Below, in pieces: positions 34,858 to 42,462 of a stretch of DNA of 64,000 nt (position 1 is its first letter; the number at the start of each line of letters is the position of its first letter). A model generated the notes under the pieces. It saw nothing but the letters and a program-made list of their open reading frames with translations, had not been told where the DNA came from and made no database searches. Position numbers and translations under genes: made by a program. This DNA is from Treponema sp. Its GTDB lineage: Bacteria; Spirochaetota; Spirochaetia; Treponematales; Treponemataceae. Location of the stretch: positions 124,001-188,000 of the forward strand of contig JAGBGX010000006.1 in assembly GCA_017935745.1 (NCBI GenBank). Reading direction: 5' to 3'.

Positions 34858-36756
34858 TTAAAAGTATGCGCTGAAGGACACTGACCATCCGTGCAAGAAT
34901 GTTCCGTAGTCAGCCGTGAACGAATATCCGGCTTTCAGCGCGGCGTTCTGCGAAAAAGACAGGCATTCTTCAGCGGAAAGAATAGTGCGCAGGTGATCGG
35001 AATCAAACAGCGAAATCATTACGGACGCAGCCATTTTGTTTTTCCAGATACCGGCTGTGGTGATAAAGCCAGCCTCGCCTCCAAGAAGCACATCTGTGCT
35101 GTATGTATACTCCGGAGAAAAATAAGCGTCAGCACCGCCAAGCGCATACAGCTGAATCCACGGCGCAGGAGCTGTGCTTGCCCCGCCCATCAGATTTACC
35201 CGTCCCGCAAGATCTTCATCTCCGTCTTCATTCAGATTCGAGTCTAATCCTGCGATAACCTGATATGCTCCGTTGAAAAAAAACACATCCGACACAGGAA
35301 GCGACCGTACGGACAAAAGCAGCGCCTTCTTTAAATACGGCTTGTCGTCTGCAAAAGAGTACCGGGCATCGATGTTGCAGAATGACAATTCTGAATTGTT
35401 TGAATAGCCGGCCGGATTTTCAAGCTGCTCATGAGCCGTCAGACGGAATTCCGCGCCCACATATCTGCCGTTCGCATCTTTTCCGCCGCTGAACGCAAGT
35501 TTCCGCGAGCCGTGCGATTTGTCCGGGGAAAGCGGCGCGGCACTTTCCGCTTCTTCTACTTTTCCAAGCTTCCGTCTGGCAGAAAGCACCGCAACAAAAC
35601 GTGAGCGGTATTCTTCCGGCTTGATTTTTCCTTTTGCCAAAAGCGCGTACAAATACGATGATGCAAGCTCCCACATTCCGGCTTGAACTTCCACAGGTTC
35701 ATCCGAAAACGGAAATTCCTGCACAGACGTTTTCCCCATGCACACATTCCGTATGTATCTGTTCTGCTTCCGCGTGAACTGCAGCTTCTGGCTTTCGATT
35801 TTTGAATAATTTGAAGGGCGGTATTCCGGCTCGCCAATAACCCCGATTTCCTTCAATACTTTTACGCTTTCAACAGGCTCGACAATTCCTTTCAAAAGGT
35901 CGCTTGCGTGTGTTTCCGGGCGGGCCGCTTCAATCGGAAACAAAAGATTGTACGAGCAGTTTTCGCTGACAAAAAAATAATCAGAATAAATATCCCGCAA
36001 ATCATACACGTGCCGCAGCATCCGGTCAATTTCATCGCTTGTAAAATTGAATTTGTACTCCCACATATCGCGCATATCGATGTCGGAATACTGCTTGATT
36101 TTGTCATAATACGGTCCGATTGCATAATACCCCGGCAGCCTTCCCGAAAGCCCCATAAATGCGTACATAACGCCACGGCCTGCGTCAGCTACCGCGCCGT
36201 AATTAATCGCAGTCGCCGTAATGCGGGTTGCGCTTTTTGATTCAACAATAAGAAATGTATGGCCGAACAAAGATGCCGGACGGCGCAGATAGCCAGAGGA
36301 AAATACAAGGAACGCACTTTCAATCTCTGAAGTCCGCATATTTTCCCTAAAGACCGCATCTCCATCATACGGAAAATCGCTGTCAGAAAGTGAAAGTTTT
36401 TCACACAGCCATCGGTAGCGTCCGGGAAAACGCTCTATTGCATGACGGCTGCCCGCTTCCGGCGCAGGCGCAAAAAAACTGCGGATTGTCGCCGCAAGCT
36501 CCGCCTTTGGATCTGTCTTGCCGTTTTTCGCACAAAAGAACTTTTTATCGTCAACAAGGCTCTTGTACCGTCCGAACAATGCCGGCTTATAGTGAAGCAG
36601 CGTGTGCCAGTAAGGATCTGTATGAAGGGAAAGTTCTTCAGCTTTTTCCACCATGTGTCCGGCTTTTTGTAACGCCAGCTCATCCTGGTTCTGCGCATAA
36701 AGCTGAAAAGCAAACAGGCTGAAAACGACAGGCAGGAGACAGCCCGAAAGCCGCAT
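34858..36756 (-). CDS. Secreted DUF4105 (Lnb N-terminal periplasmic domain) protein
   Basis: 632 residues from the ATG at 36756, chosen because a clear signal peptide follows (M-R-L-S-G, hydrophobic helix, cleavage after L-Y-A about residue 21); the longer frame to 36981 overlaps the upstream gene. Residues 100-330 hold the DUF4105 domain with P-A-S-L-F-G-H-T-F-L, the Y-x-Y-x-N segment and S-E-N-C-S-Y-N-L-L, which contain the candidate His and Cys catalytic residues. The C-terminal 250 residues alternate beta strands and end in S-F-S-A-Y-F, compatible with an outer-membrane barrel. It lies 25 bases after the DUF3015 gene and shares its promoter. The ribosome binding site is weak, suggesting coupling. 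Confidence 0.78.
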   Translation of the reverse strand: MRLSGCLLPVVFSLFAFQLYAQNQDELALQKAGHMVEKAEELSLHTDPYWHTLLHYKPALFGRYKSLVDDKKFFCAKNGKTDPKAELAATIRSFFAPAPEAGSRHAIERFPGRYRWLCEKLSLSDSDFPYDGDAVFRENMRTSEIESAFLVFSSGYLRRPASLFGHTFLIVESKSATRITATAINYGAVADAGRGVMYAFMGLSGRLPGYYAIGPYYDKIKQYSDIDMRDMWEYKFNFTSDEIDRMLRHVYDLRDIYSDYFFVSENCSYNLLFPIEAARPETHASDLLKGIVEPVESVKVLKEIGVIGEPEYRPSNYSKIESQKLQFTRKQNRYIRNVCMGKTSVQEFPFSDEPVEVQAGMWELASSYLYALLAKGKIKPEEYRSRFVAVLSARRKLGKVEEAESAAPLSPDKSHGSRKLAFSGGKDANGRYVGAEFRLTAHEQLENPAGYSNNSELSFCNIDARYSFADDKPYLKKALLLSVRSLPVSDVFFFNGAYQVIAGLDSNLNEDGDEDLAGRVNLMGGASTAPAPWIQLYALGGADAYFSPEYTYSTDVLLGGEAGFITTAGIWKNKMAASVMISLFDSDHLRTILSAEECLSFSQNAALKAGYSFTADYGTFLHGWSVSFSAYF

Positions 36757-36781
36757 CCTGTCGCTGCACAAAAAATTCAAC

Positions 36782-37228
36782 TTAGATTGCAAGAGAATGA
36801 ATTTTGCTGCACACTTCCTCGGTTGAAACTTCTGAAGAAGAGAAGATTTCATCGAAGTTTGACTGAAGAGCTGCCTTGAATGCAACAGCATCAGAAACAG
36901 AAAGGAGCGTAGAAAGTGTATCAACATACTCTCCCTCGCCTTTTGCAATGTCAGTCGCAAGTGCGTCCATGTTGTCAGCAACGAACTTGTCTGCCTCTGT
37001 CATTCCGATAAGTCCGCCGTTGTATCCCCAAGATCCGCTTGTAATAGCGAAACACTGGTTGCAGCAGATACCGTTCAGGATTACACCTACCATGTCAAGA
37101 AAAACATTGTTTGTGTCTTTCAAGAGAAGCCAACCAAGACCAGGACCGAACTGCGTTGTAGCAAATGCGCTTGATGAAAGTGCAAGCATTCCGGCTGTAA
37201 CAGCAACCAAGATCTTCTTCTTAAACAT
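36782..37228 (-). CDS. DUF3015 family secreted protein
   Basis: 148 residues with a signal peptide (F-K-K-K, cleavage after S-A-F-A about residue 23). The mature part has G-P-G-L-G-W, then C-x-A-I-T-S-G-S-W-G-Y (C-C-N-Q-C preceding) and the family segment F-V-x-x-N-M-D-A-L-A-x-D-I-A-K-G-E-G-E-Y. Function of the family is not known; the C-terminal half is helical. It is the first gene of an operon with the DUF4105 gene. GGAGGA precedes the ATG. The leader contains a perfect 15-bp hairpin and the promoter spacer is a poly-G run on this strand. Confidence 0.82.
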   Translation of the reverse strand: MFKKKILVAVTAGMLALSSSAFATTQFGPGLGWLLLKDTNNVFLDMVGVILNGICCNQCFAITSGSWGYNGGLIGMTEADKFVADNMDALATDIAKGEGEYVDTLSTLLSVSDAVAFKAALQSNFDEIFSSSEVSTEEVCSKIHSLAI

Positions 37229-37244
37229 AAAAAATCCTCCAGTT

Positions 37245-37278
37245 ATTGAAAAAAATGCCGCAAGGCATTTTTTTCAAT
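37245..37278 (-). promoter_or_regulatory. Perfect 15-bp hairpin in the DUF3015 leader
   Basis: Arms 37245-37259 and 37264-37278 are exact reverse complements around a 4-base loop (GCAA on plus). On the minus strand the inner 5 bp ATGCC/GGCAT is followed by T7, so it could act as an attenuator; as a full hairpin it would sit about 10 bases from the predicted mRNA start and 5 bases before GGAGGA (37235-37240). Confidence 0.7.
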
Positions 37279-37294
37279 ACAATTTATGTTAAAC

Positions 37295-37324
37295 AATGTA
37301 CCCCCCCCGTAAGCTGTTTGTCAA
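37295..37324 (-). promoter_or_regulatory. DUF3015-DUF4105 promoter with a poly-G spacer
   Basis: Minus strand TTGACA (37319-37324, consensus) and TACATT (37295-37300). The 18-base spacer ends in eight G next to the -10 box (C8 on plus, 37301-37308). Loss of one G would give the optimal 17-base spacing. This is the same arrangement as known phase-variable promoters. Confidence 0.65.
37301..37308. repeat. Poly-C/G tract (8) inside a promoter spacer
   Basis: Eight C on the plus strand between the -35 and -10 boxes of the minus-strand DUF3015 promoter. Confidence 0.9.
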
Positions 37325-37385
37325 GCAGTTTTTTTCTTTTTTTTCTCCGGAAGATTTAAATCTGCGGGCATTTTTTTCTGTAACA

Positions 37386-37414
37386 TTGATAATTATTATC
37401 ATTTCATATAGAAT
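37386..37414 (+). promoter_or_regulatory. Candidate promoter of the propeller gene at 37424
   Basis: TTGATA (37386-37391), spacer 17, TAGAAT (37409-37414); the ATG follows after 9 bases and no ribosome binding site is seen. An overlapping TATAAC (37414-37419) is an alternative -10. Confidence 0.4.
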
Positions 37415-37423
37415 ATAACTGCT

Positions 37424-38488
37424 ATGGATTTTAACAAGAAAAAAAAGCACTCGCCTCTTCCCGCTGCATCTGTTTTCTGCGCTCTGTATATTATTTTTTC
37501 AATGCGCCCCACAGGCTCTGAAATTCATTTTACGCCGGAATGGACGGTAGACATTTCAAGCGCTCAGGAATATGACGGCAGCGAAGAGCTGATTCCGTTC
37601 AGGCTTGCGCAGACTATCGGATATTTTTCAGACAGCGGAAAAATCTGTTCGTCCGTTGCATTCCCCTTTAAGGCTGCAATCTCAAAAAACTATTACGCGC
37701 TGTTCGGAGCAAACAGCACGCAGGCAAAGCTGTTTTTTCCTGACGGAACTGAAGCCGGCATCATTTCAGAAGCGGGATTTCCTTTTTTTGAAGATGACAG
37801 AATTTATGTGATGCAGCCGGGCGGAACTTCCTTTGTGCAGTGCGACACGCAGGGAAACCGGCTCTGGGGATTTGAAAGCTACTCGCCTCTCACGGCGTTC
37901 GCATCAAGCAGCGGAGGAACTGCCGCCGGATATGCCGACGGAACAGTCATTTCGTTTCTGCCCGACGGGAAGCCCGGCCAGAAATTTTCCCCGGGAGGAA
38001 GCGCAGTAGGCGTTATTCTTGGAGCCGGAATTTCAGAGGACGGAAACAGAATCGCGTGCGTTTCAGGACAGGACAGGCAGCGGTTCATCGTAGCTGAAAA
38101 AAACAAGGCTCACTCAAAGATTATTTATCATGAATACCTTGAAAGCGACCTGAACCGCCAGACACTTGTACGGTTCAGCAAAAATTCCGACTTTGTTTAT
38201 TTCAACGGAAAAGACTGCCTCGGCATTGTAAACCTGAGGAAAGCAGCCAGCAAAAAAATTCCAGTCAAAGGAAAAATTTCCCAGATTGAATTTTCCAGCA
38301 GCGATGACTTGACATTCGTCCTGAGCAAGGAAGAAAACACGTACACAGTCACTGTTCTGGAGTCATTTATATACCCGATGGCGCAGTTCAGCTTTGAAGG
38401 CAGCTGCTCCTTTATCCAGACAAAGGATGACATGCTTTTTATCGGACATGACACTAAAATTTCACGGATTTCAATTTCAAGGAAATAG
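37424..38488 (+). CDS. Envelope protein of unknown function, predicted beta-propeller
   Basis: 354 residues. A lysine-rich start (N-K-K-K-K) and one hydrophobic segment (residues about 12-28) serve as signal or anchor. The rest is made of repeated short beta units with F-P-D-G-T-E, F-L-P-D-G-K and G-I-S-E-D-G-N-R turns, like PQQ- or WD-type propellers. No catalytic motif is seen. It lies 6 bases before the degenerate M23 gene, so the two are probably cotranscribed and may form a periplasmic complex. No named family is recognised. Confidence 0.7.
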   Translation: MDFNKKKKHSPLPAASVFCALYIIFSMRPTGSEIHFTPEWTVDISSAQEYDGSEELIPFRLAQTIGYFSDSGKICSSVAFPFKAAISKNYYALFGANSTQAKLFFPDGTEAGIISEAGFPFFEDDRIYVMQPGGTSFVQCDTQGNRLWGFESYSPLTAFASSSGGTAAGYADGTVISFLPDGKPGQKFSPGGSAVGVILGAGISEDGNRIACVSGQDRQRFIVAEKNKAHSKIIYHEYLESDLNRQTLVRFSKNSDFVYFNGKDCLGIVNLRKAASKKIPVKGKISQIEFSSSDDLTFVLSKEENTYTVTVLESFIYPMAQFSFEGSCSFIQTKDDMLFIGHDTKISRISISRK

Positions 38489-38494
38489 CTTAGC

Positions 38495-39367
38495 ATGAAA
38501 AAACGATTTTACATTGCGGTTCCATTTTTTTTATGTGCTGCCACATTCACAGCCTCTTCATTTGACTGGCCTCAGCAGGAAACCGAGTCCGATTCTTTCT
38601 ATTCGTACTTCGGTCAGCTCAGGGGCGGCACAATCAGCTCGTCCCTTATCTTTAAAAACAATTCTGATGTCAAGGCATCAGACAGCGGAACAGTAACTGT
38701 CATACTGTCCGATCATGGCGATGACTTCGGCTGGTTTGAGTCCTCGCTTGGAAATTCAGTCATCATTTCCCACGGAGACGGACTTTCAACAGTATATTCA
38801 AATCTTGATGACGGCTCTGTTCCCAGGCAGCTTGAGGACAGGAATGAAGTAAAGGGCGGAGATTTTCTTGGAACAAGCGGAAATTCAGGCTGGCAGGACG
38901 GACAAAGCTGCCTCGAATTCAAAGTGTTTGACTCAAAGAACAGCTCGGCTGTAAATCCGCGTATACTTATGCCCCGCATAGGCAAAGAGCTTCCGCTTTC
39001 CATCGGAACAATAACACTTGTTGACAAGAACGGCACCGCGCACAATCTGCTTATTGAGCGCAGGCTTCCAGCCGGAACATATTCAGTGTACAGGACACGC
39101 CAGAATGTTGCGGTTCCGTACAAAACAATTGTCGCAGTCAACGGCGCAACAGTGGAAAGCATCTGCTACGATGTCCTCAAGGAAAGCGACGGACGGCTGT
39201 GCGTGCAGGGAAATTCCCGCTACCCGGCGGCAGAAGTGTATCCTGACAAAAACCGCCAGCTTGCAGGAAAAGCCGAGCTGAACAAAGGCACAAACACACT
39301 TTCTGTCACAGTTGTAAACATTCTGAATACAGCCTCAACAGTTTCCTACAAGCTTGACATTTATTAG
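38495..39367 (+). CDS. Secreted M23-like protein without zinc ligands
   Basis: 290 residues with a signal peptide (K-K-R, cleavage after T-A-S-S about residue 22). Residues 45-165 follow the LytM/M23 beta fold: V-K-A-S-D-S-G-T-V, G-N-S-V-I-I-S-H-G-D-G-L-S-T-V-Y-S-N-L, and G-x-x-L-G-T-S-G-N-S-G. The usual H-x-G-x-D is absent and the final H-L-H-F-E strand reads C-L-E-F-K-V. Zinc binding is thus unlikely, and a role as binding or activator protein, as for EnvC-type degenerate LytM proteins, is an inference. A beta-rich C-terminal domain of about 120 residues follows. Confidence 0.75.
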   Translation: MKKRFYIAVPFFLCAATFTASSFDWPQQETESDSFYSYFGQLRGGTISSSLIFKNNSDVKASDSGTVTVILSDHGDDFGWFESSLGNSVIISHGDGLSTVYSNLDDGSVPRQLEDRNEVKGGDFLGTSGNSGWQDGQSCLEFKVFDSKNSSAVNPRILMPRIGKELPLSIGTITLVDKNGTAHNLLIERRLPAGTYSVYRTRQNVAVPYKTIVAVNGATVESICYDVLKESDGRLCVQGNSRYPAAEVYPDKNRQLAGKAELNKGTNTLSVTVVNILNTASTVSYKLDIY

Positions 39368-39412
39368 CCGGCAGATGCAATGGCTGCCAAAGCAGAAAAA
39401 ATTCCCGCAATA

Positions 39413-39442
39413 TTTACATCAGCAGTAATTTCATGATATAAT
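39413..39442 (+). promoter_or_regulatory. Promoter of the phase-variable lipoprotein gene
   Basis: TTTACA (39413-39418), 18-base spacer, TATAAT (39437-39442). The start point would be near 39449, giving a leader with a small TTTGTC/GACAAA hairpin and AAGGAG at 39476-39481, 5 bases before the ATG at 39487. Confidence 0.6.
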
Positions 39443-39486
39443 TTTTTGTCTTTTAGACAAATTCACTCATATCAAAAGGAGCTTTT

Positions 39487-41054
39487 ATGAAACCAATTTT
39501 GTATGCACGGGGGGGGGTAGCCGCAGCTGCGTAAATTTCCTTTCTCTCATTCTTATGGCAGGACTCGCACTTTCAAGCGCATTTCTATATTCCTGTTCGC
39601 ATGGAAGCAGCGGCAGCGGTTCTGACGATTCTGATAATTCTAACGGCAATTCCAATGCCTTGCTTTCCCGGGCAAACTGGAGCTGCACTACATCTGAAAC
39701 AGAAACCGTCCTTGGAAACAAAGTGAGCGATGTGCTTTGCCTTTCCGATTCAGACAAAACCTTTGAACTGCACAAAAACATTTCCTATGATGCGGAAAAC
39801 ATCTCATTCTATCAGCTATTTTACAAAGGAACGTACAGCGGCAGCATCAGAGACGGAATGAAGTTCAGCATTGCAGAAGAACTTGACATCAGTTCATTTG
39901 ACGAAGAGATGATGCAAATTTTCGGACTTTCAGATGCTGAGGCGCGAAACATAACTGCACAGGAAGCCCGGGCTGTATCTCCCGGACTTGCCGCAAAACT
40001 TTCTGACTGCAAGGAAAAACTTAAGAACATCAAGCTCAAAAATGTTTCAAGCGAAAAGAAAACAATGTCAACAAAATTTGATGCCAATAAATTTCTCTTG
40101 CAAGACACAAACGGCGCTGTTCATGAAATTACTGAAAAAATAACTGACGGTTACATCAATCTTGACGGATTCGTTTTTACAGGAAATCCATGCAACACAC
40201 GGAAAGATAAAAATGCCGAAGACTCTGAGTATTACTGGCCGGGAACAGAAGCAGAAGGCGCTATCGCCTTGAAAAAAATTGCGGACGGAAAATACACCTG
40301 TACATTCAGAATGGACAGATGCTGGGAGGGAGATGACGCAAAAGATACGCTTATCAGGCTTGTAAAAAATAACTGGGAAATTGACTGGGGACTTTCTGCA
40401 ATCGACAAAGGAAACAGCATTCTTCCAGCAGGAGCCTATATCACGGATGACACAAAAGCTGTAAACAACACACCTGAGAATGAAAAATATCAGAATCCTC
40501 GCAACATTGCAATCGCAGGCCTTGAAGCAAAGCGAAAGTATGATATTACATTCGATACAAAAAAATCTCCCGGAAAAATCTGCATAGAGCTGAAGCGGCA
40601 TGAAATTTATTCGCTTGACGGATGGCTGTTTACAGGAACTCCAGTCAAAATGGATAAAACATATGAGAACGGAGGAGACTGGCCTGCAAATGAGGCAGAC
40701 GGCGCACTGCCGCTTAAGAAAAACGGGAACAGCTGGATAGTTGAAAATGTTACATTAAAAGAAGGCTGGAACGGATTCAAGCTCTGCACACCAGAATGGA
40801 CAGATGAAATCGGGTGGTCGCAAGTCGCATATTCAGAAGACAACATACATTATTACCAGGGAAATTCGGATATTGGAGATTATTATGCAGGCGGATTTGG
40901 CTATGCGCTCGATGATGATGATGTCATTGCATTTACCAACAGCAATACTAACAGTAACTTCGATATCTGGAAAGGCACGGAAACAGGCACACTAACGTTC
41001 ACTATTGTCAACGGACTGATTCAAATCGAATCAAATATTGATGAACCTAACTGA
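39487..41054 (+). CDS. Surface lipoprotein, out of frame at a G9 tract (candidate phase-variable gene)
   Basis: With the nine G present, the ATG at 39487 (AAGGAG five bases upstream) reads 15 codons and stops at 39532. The main frame is open from before 39555. With ten or seven G the two join into a 522-residue protein whose signal peptide has a charged start, a long hydrophobic core and lipobox L-Y-S-C (Cys 37). The mature part has an S/G/D/N-rich linker, a helical segment, and two related C-terminal units of about 140 residues, each opening with L-D-G-x-x-F-T-G and W-P-x-x-E-A-x-G-A, followed by W-x-x-x-x-x-W turns, like outer-membrane glycan-binding modules. Ligand unknown. If the internal ATG at 39555 were used, the signal peptide would lack its charged n-region. 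Confidence 0.72.
39509..39517 (+). repeat. Poly-G tract (G9) in the lipoprotein signal-peptide region
   Basis: Nine G within codons 8-10 of the frame beginning at 39487. Counts of 8 and 9 lead to early stops (TAG directly after the tract, or TAA five codons on); 7 and 10 restore the lipoprotein. Confidence 0.9.
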
Positions 41055-41074
41055 TAAGCTGTAGCACTGTTCTT

Positions 41075-41111
41075 ATTTCAAACTCCGATGCAAGCCATCG
41101 GAGTTTGAAAT
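41075..41111 (+). terminator. Terminator of the lipoprotein gene
   Basis: Perfect 16-bp stem (41075-41090 with 41096-41111), loop CAAGC, followed by CTTTCTC. A+T-rich outer pairs and CTCCGATG core. Confidence 0.7.
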
Positions 41112-41119
41112 CTTTCTCA

Positions 41120-41173
41120 TGAACGAACGCCCCGATGCAGACGCCGGGGTAGCAAACCCTCCACACGAATAAA
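41120..41173. repeat. Intergenic repeat element, copy 3 of 5
   Basis: ATGAACGAA, then dyad CCCCGATGC...GCCGGGG, then TAGCAAACCCTCC and ACACGAATAAA. It lies between the convergent lipoprotein and mnmA genes. Its right end is the T-run side (TTTATTC on minus) of the mnmA terminator at 41174-41208. Confidence 0.65.
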
Positions 41174-41208
41174 GAATCAGTGCTGCTGTTTTTAGACAGT
41201 GCTGATTC
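41174..41208 (-). terminator. Probable mnmA terminator
   Basis: GAATCAG...CTGATTC arms with a two-base internal mismatch, inner CTGT/ACAG pairs and, on the minus strand, CTTTATTC following. It ends 4 bases past the mnmA stop. Confidence 0.45.
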
Positions 41209-41211
41209 CTT

Positions 41212-42420
41212 TCATTCTTCTTTCACTGCCCGCGAAATGATTCCGCCGCCGAGCGTGACTCCGTTGCGGTACAGCACAGCAGACTGCCCGGGAGCAACAG
41301 CGCGCTGCATCTCTTCAAACATAATTTTATATGCCCGCCCGGAAAACTGATCTCCCGGCTGCGGCTTGTACGGCACAACATGCGCACGCACCGGTTTTGA
41401 CGCAAGGCGGATTTTCACAAGGGCGTCAAACTCGCACTCCGGGTCGTAGTCCGCAGGCCAGACAAAATCATCCGCAATAAGCCCTGCACACAGCAAGTCG
41501 CTGTCATGCCCAAGCACAACAAGATTTTTTTCCCTGTCGATTTCTGCAACATACAGCGGCTGCGGCGCGCTTACTCCGAGTCCTCTCCGCTGCCCGATTG
41601 TATAATGCTCAATTCCCCTGTGCCTTCCAAGCACTTTTCCGTCCAGATCAATAAAGTCGCCTGGCACAGAAGGAATATCAGTGAACAGCTTTTCAAGCAG
41701 AGATGAAGGAATAAAGTCCTGGCTCTCTTTTTTTTCAGCAGCCTTCAGCCCTCTCTTCCGGGCCATTTCAAAAATTTCTTTCTTGCTCAAATGTGCAAGC
41801 GGAAAACGAACCTTTTCAAGAATTTCACTTGGAATCCTGTATAAAAAATACGCCTGATCCTTTGCCGCGTCAAGCGCAGTCTGTATCTGAACAGGACGGA
41901 GAAATCCCCGTTCGTCCCGGGAAGCATTTTCACCATACATGCAGTTCAGAGGCTCTGCTGCGCGGACTGCCCTTGCATAATGGCCGGTGCAGAAATAATC
42001 ATAGCCAATTCCCATGCTCTTTATCCCGGAAAGCAGCGCGCCGAATTTTATAAAGCTGTTGCACCGGATGCACGGATTAGGAGTCCGGCCGCTTCTGTAC
42101 TCGCTTTTAAAATATCCGATGACTTCTTTTTGGTACGCATCCTTGACATCAATAACAGCATAGGGAATGCCCTGCTCTTCGCAGAATTTTCTATTCTCCT
42201 CGATATCGTCCGATTCCTTCGGACTGTAGCAGCTGTCTGGAATTTCATATCCTTCAGGAAGTGAAAGCTCATTGTCCCGCCACAAAGACATTGTTACGCA
42301 CGTGACATCGCAGCCCCGTTCCTTCAGGAGCAGCGCAGCCATTGTAGAGTCAACTCCGCCGGAAAGCCCCACCACTGCCCGGCTTCCCTTTCCAGGCAGC
42401 TCAAGTTCTGTGTAATTCAT
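41212..42420 (-). CDS. mnmA: tRNA-uridine 2-sulfurtransferase MnmA, CxxC type
   Basis: Thiolates U34 of tRNA Glu, Gln and Lys. 402 residues: PP-loop S-G-G-V-D-S at 20-25, then C117-I-R-C120 where E. coli has D-I-L-C, and C144 in F-C-T-G-H-Y. The second catalytic cysteine of the E. coli enzyme (in S-T-G-I-C-F) is absent: the segment reads K-E-S-Q-D-F-I-P at 231-238. Three cysteines (CxxC plus C144) suggest a [4Fe-4S]-dependent mechanism as in TtuA-like sulfurases; this is inference. The gene has its own promoter ending 6 bases before the ATG with no ribosome binding site. Confidence 0.9.
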   Translation of the reverse strand: MNYTELELPGKGSRAVVGLSGGVDSTMAALLLKERGCDVTCVTMSLWRDNELSLPEGYEIPDSCYSPKESDDIEENRKFCEEQGIPYAVIDVKDAYQKEVIGYFKSEYRSGRTPNPCIRCNSFIKFGALLSGIKSMGIGYDYFCTGHYARAVRAAEPLNCMYGENASRDERGFLRPVQIQTALDAAKDQAYFLYRIPSEILEKVRFPLAHLSKKEIFEMARKRGLKAAEKKESQDFIPSSLLEKLFTDIPSVPGDFIDLDGKVLGRHRGIEHYTIGQRRGLGVSAPQPLYVAEIDREKNLVVLGHDSDLLCAGLIADDFVWPADYDPECEFDALVKIRLASKPVRAHVVPYKPQPGDQFSGRAYKIMFEEMQRAVAPGQSAVLYRNGVTLGGGIISRAVKEE

Positions 42421-42426
42421 GGAATC

Positions 42427-42455
42427 AGTATAGAAGAAAACACAGCAATGCGCAA
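42427..42455 (-). promoter_or_regulatory. mnmA promoter (leaderless arrangement)
   Basis: Minus strand TTGCGC (42450-42455), spacer 17, TATACT (42427-42432); six bases (GATTCC) then ATG. Confidence 0.6.
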
Positions 42456-42462
42456 TTGCCTA

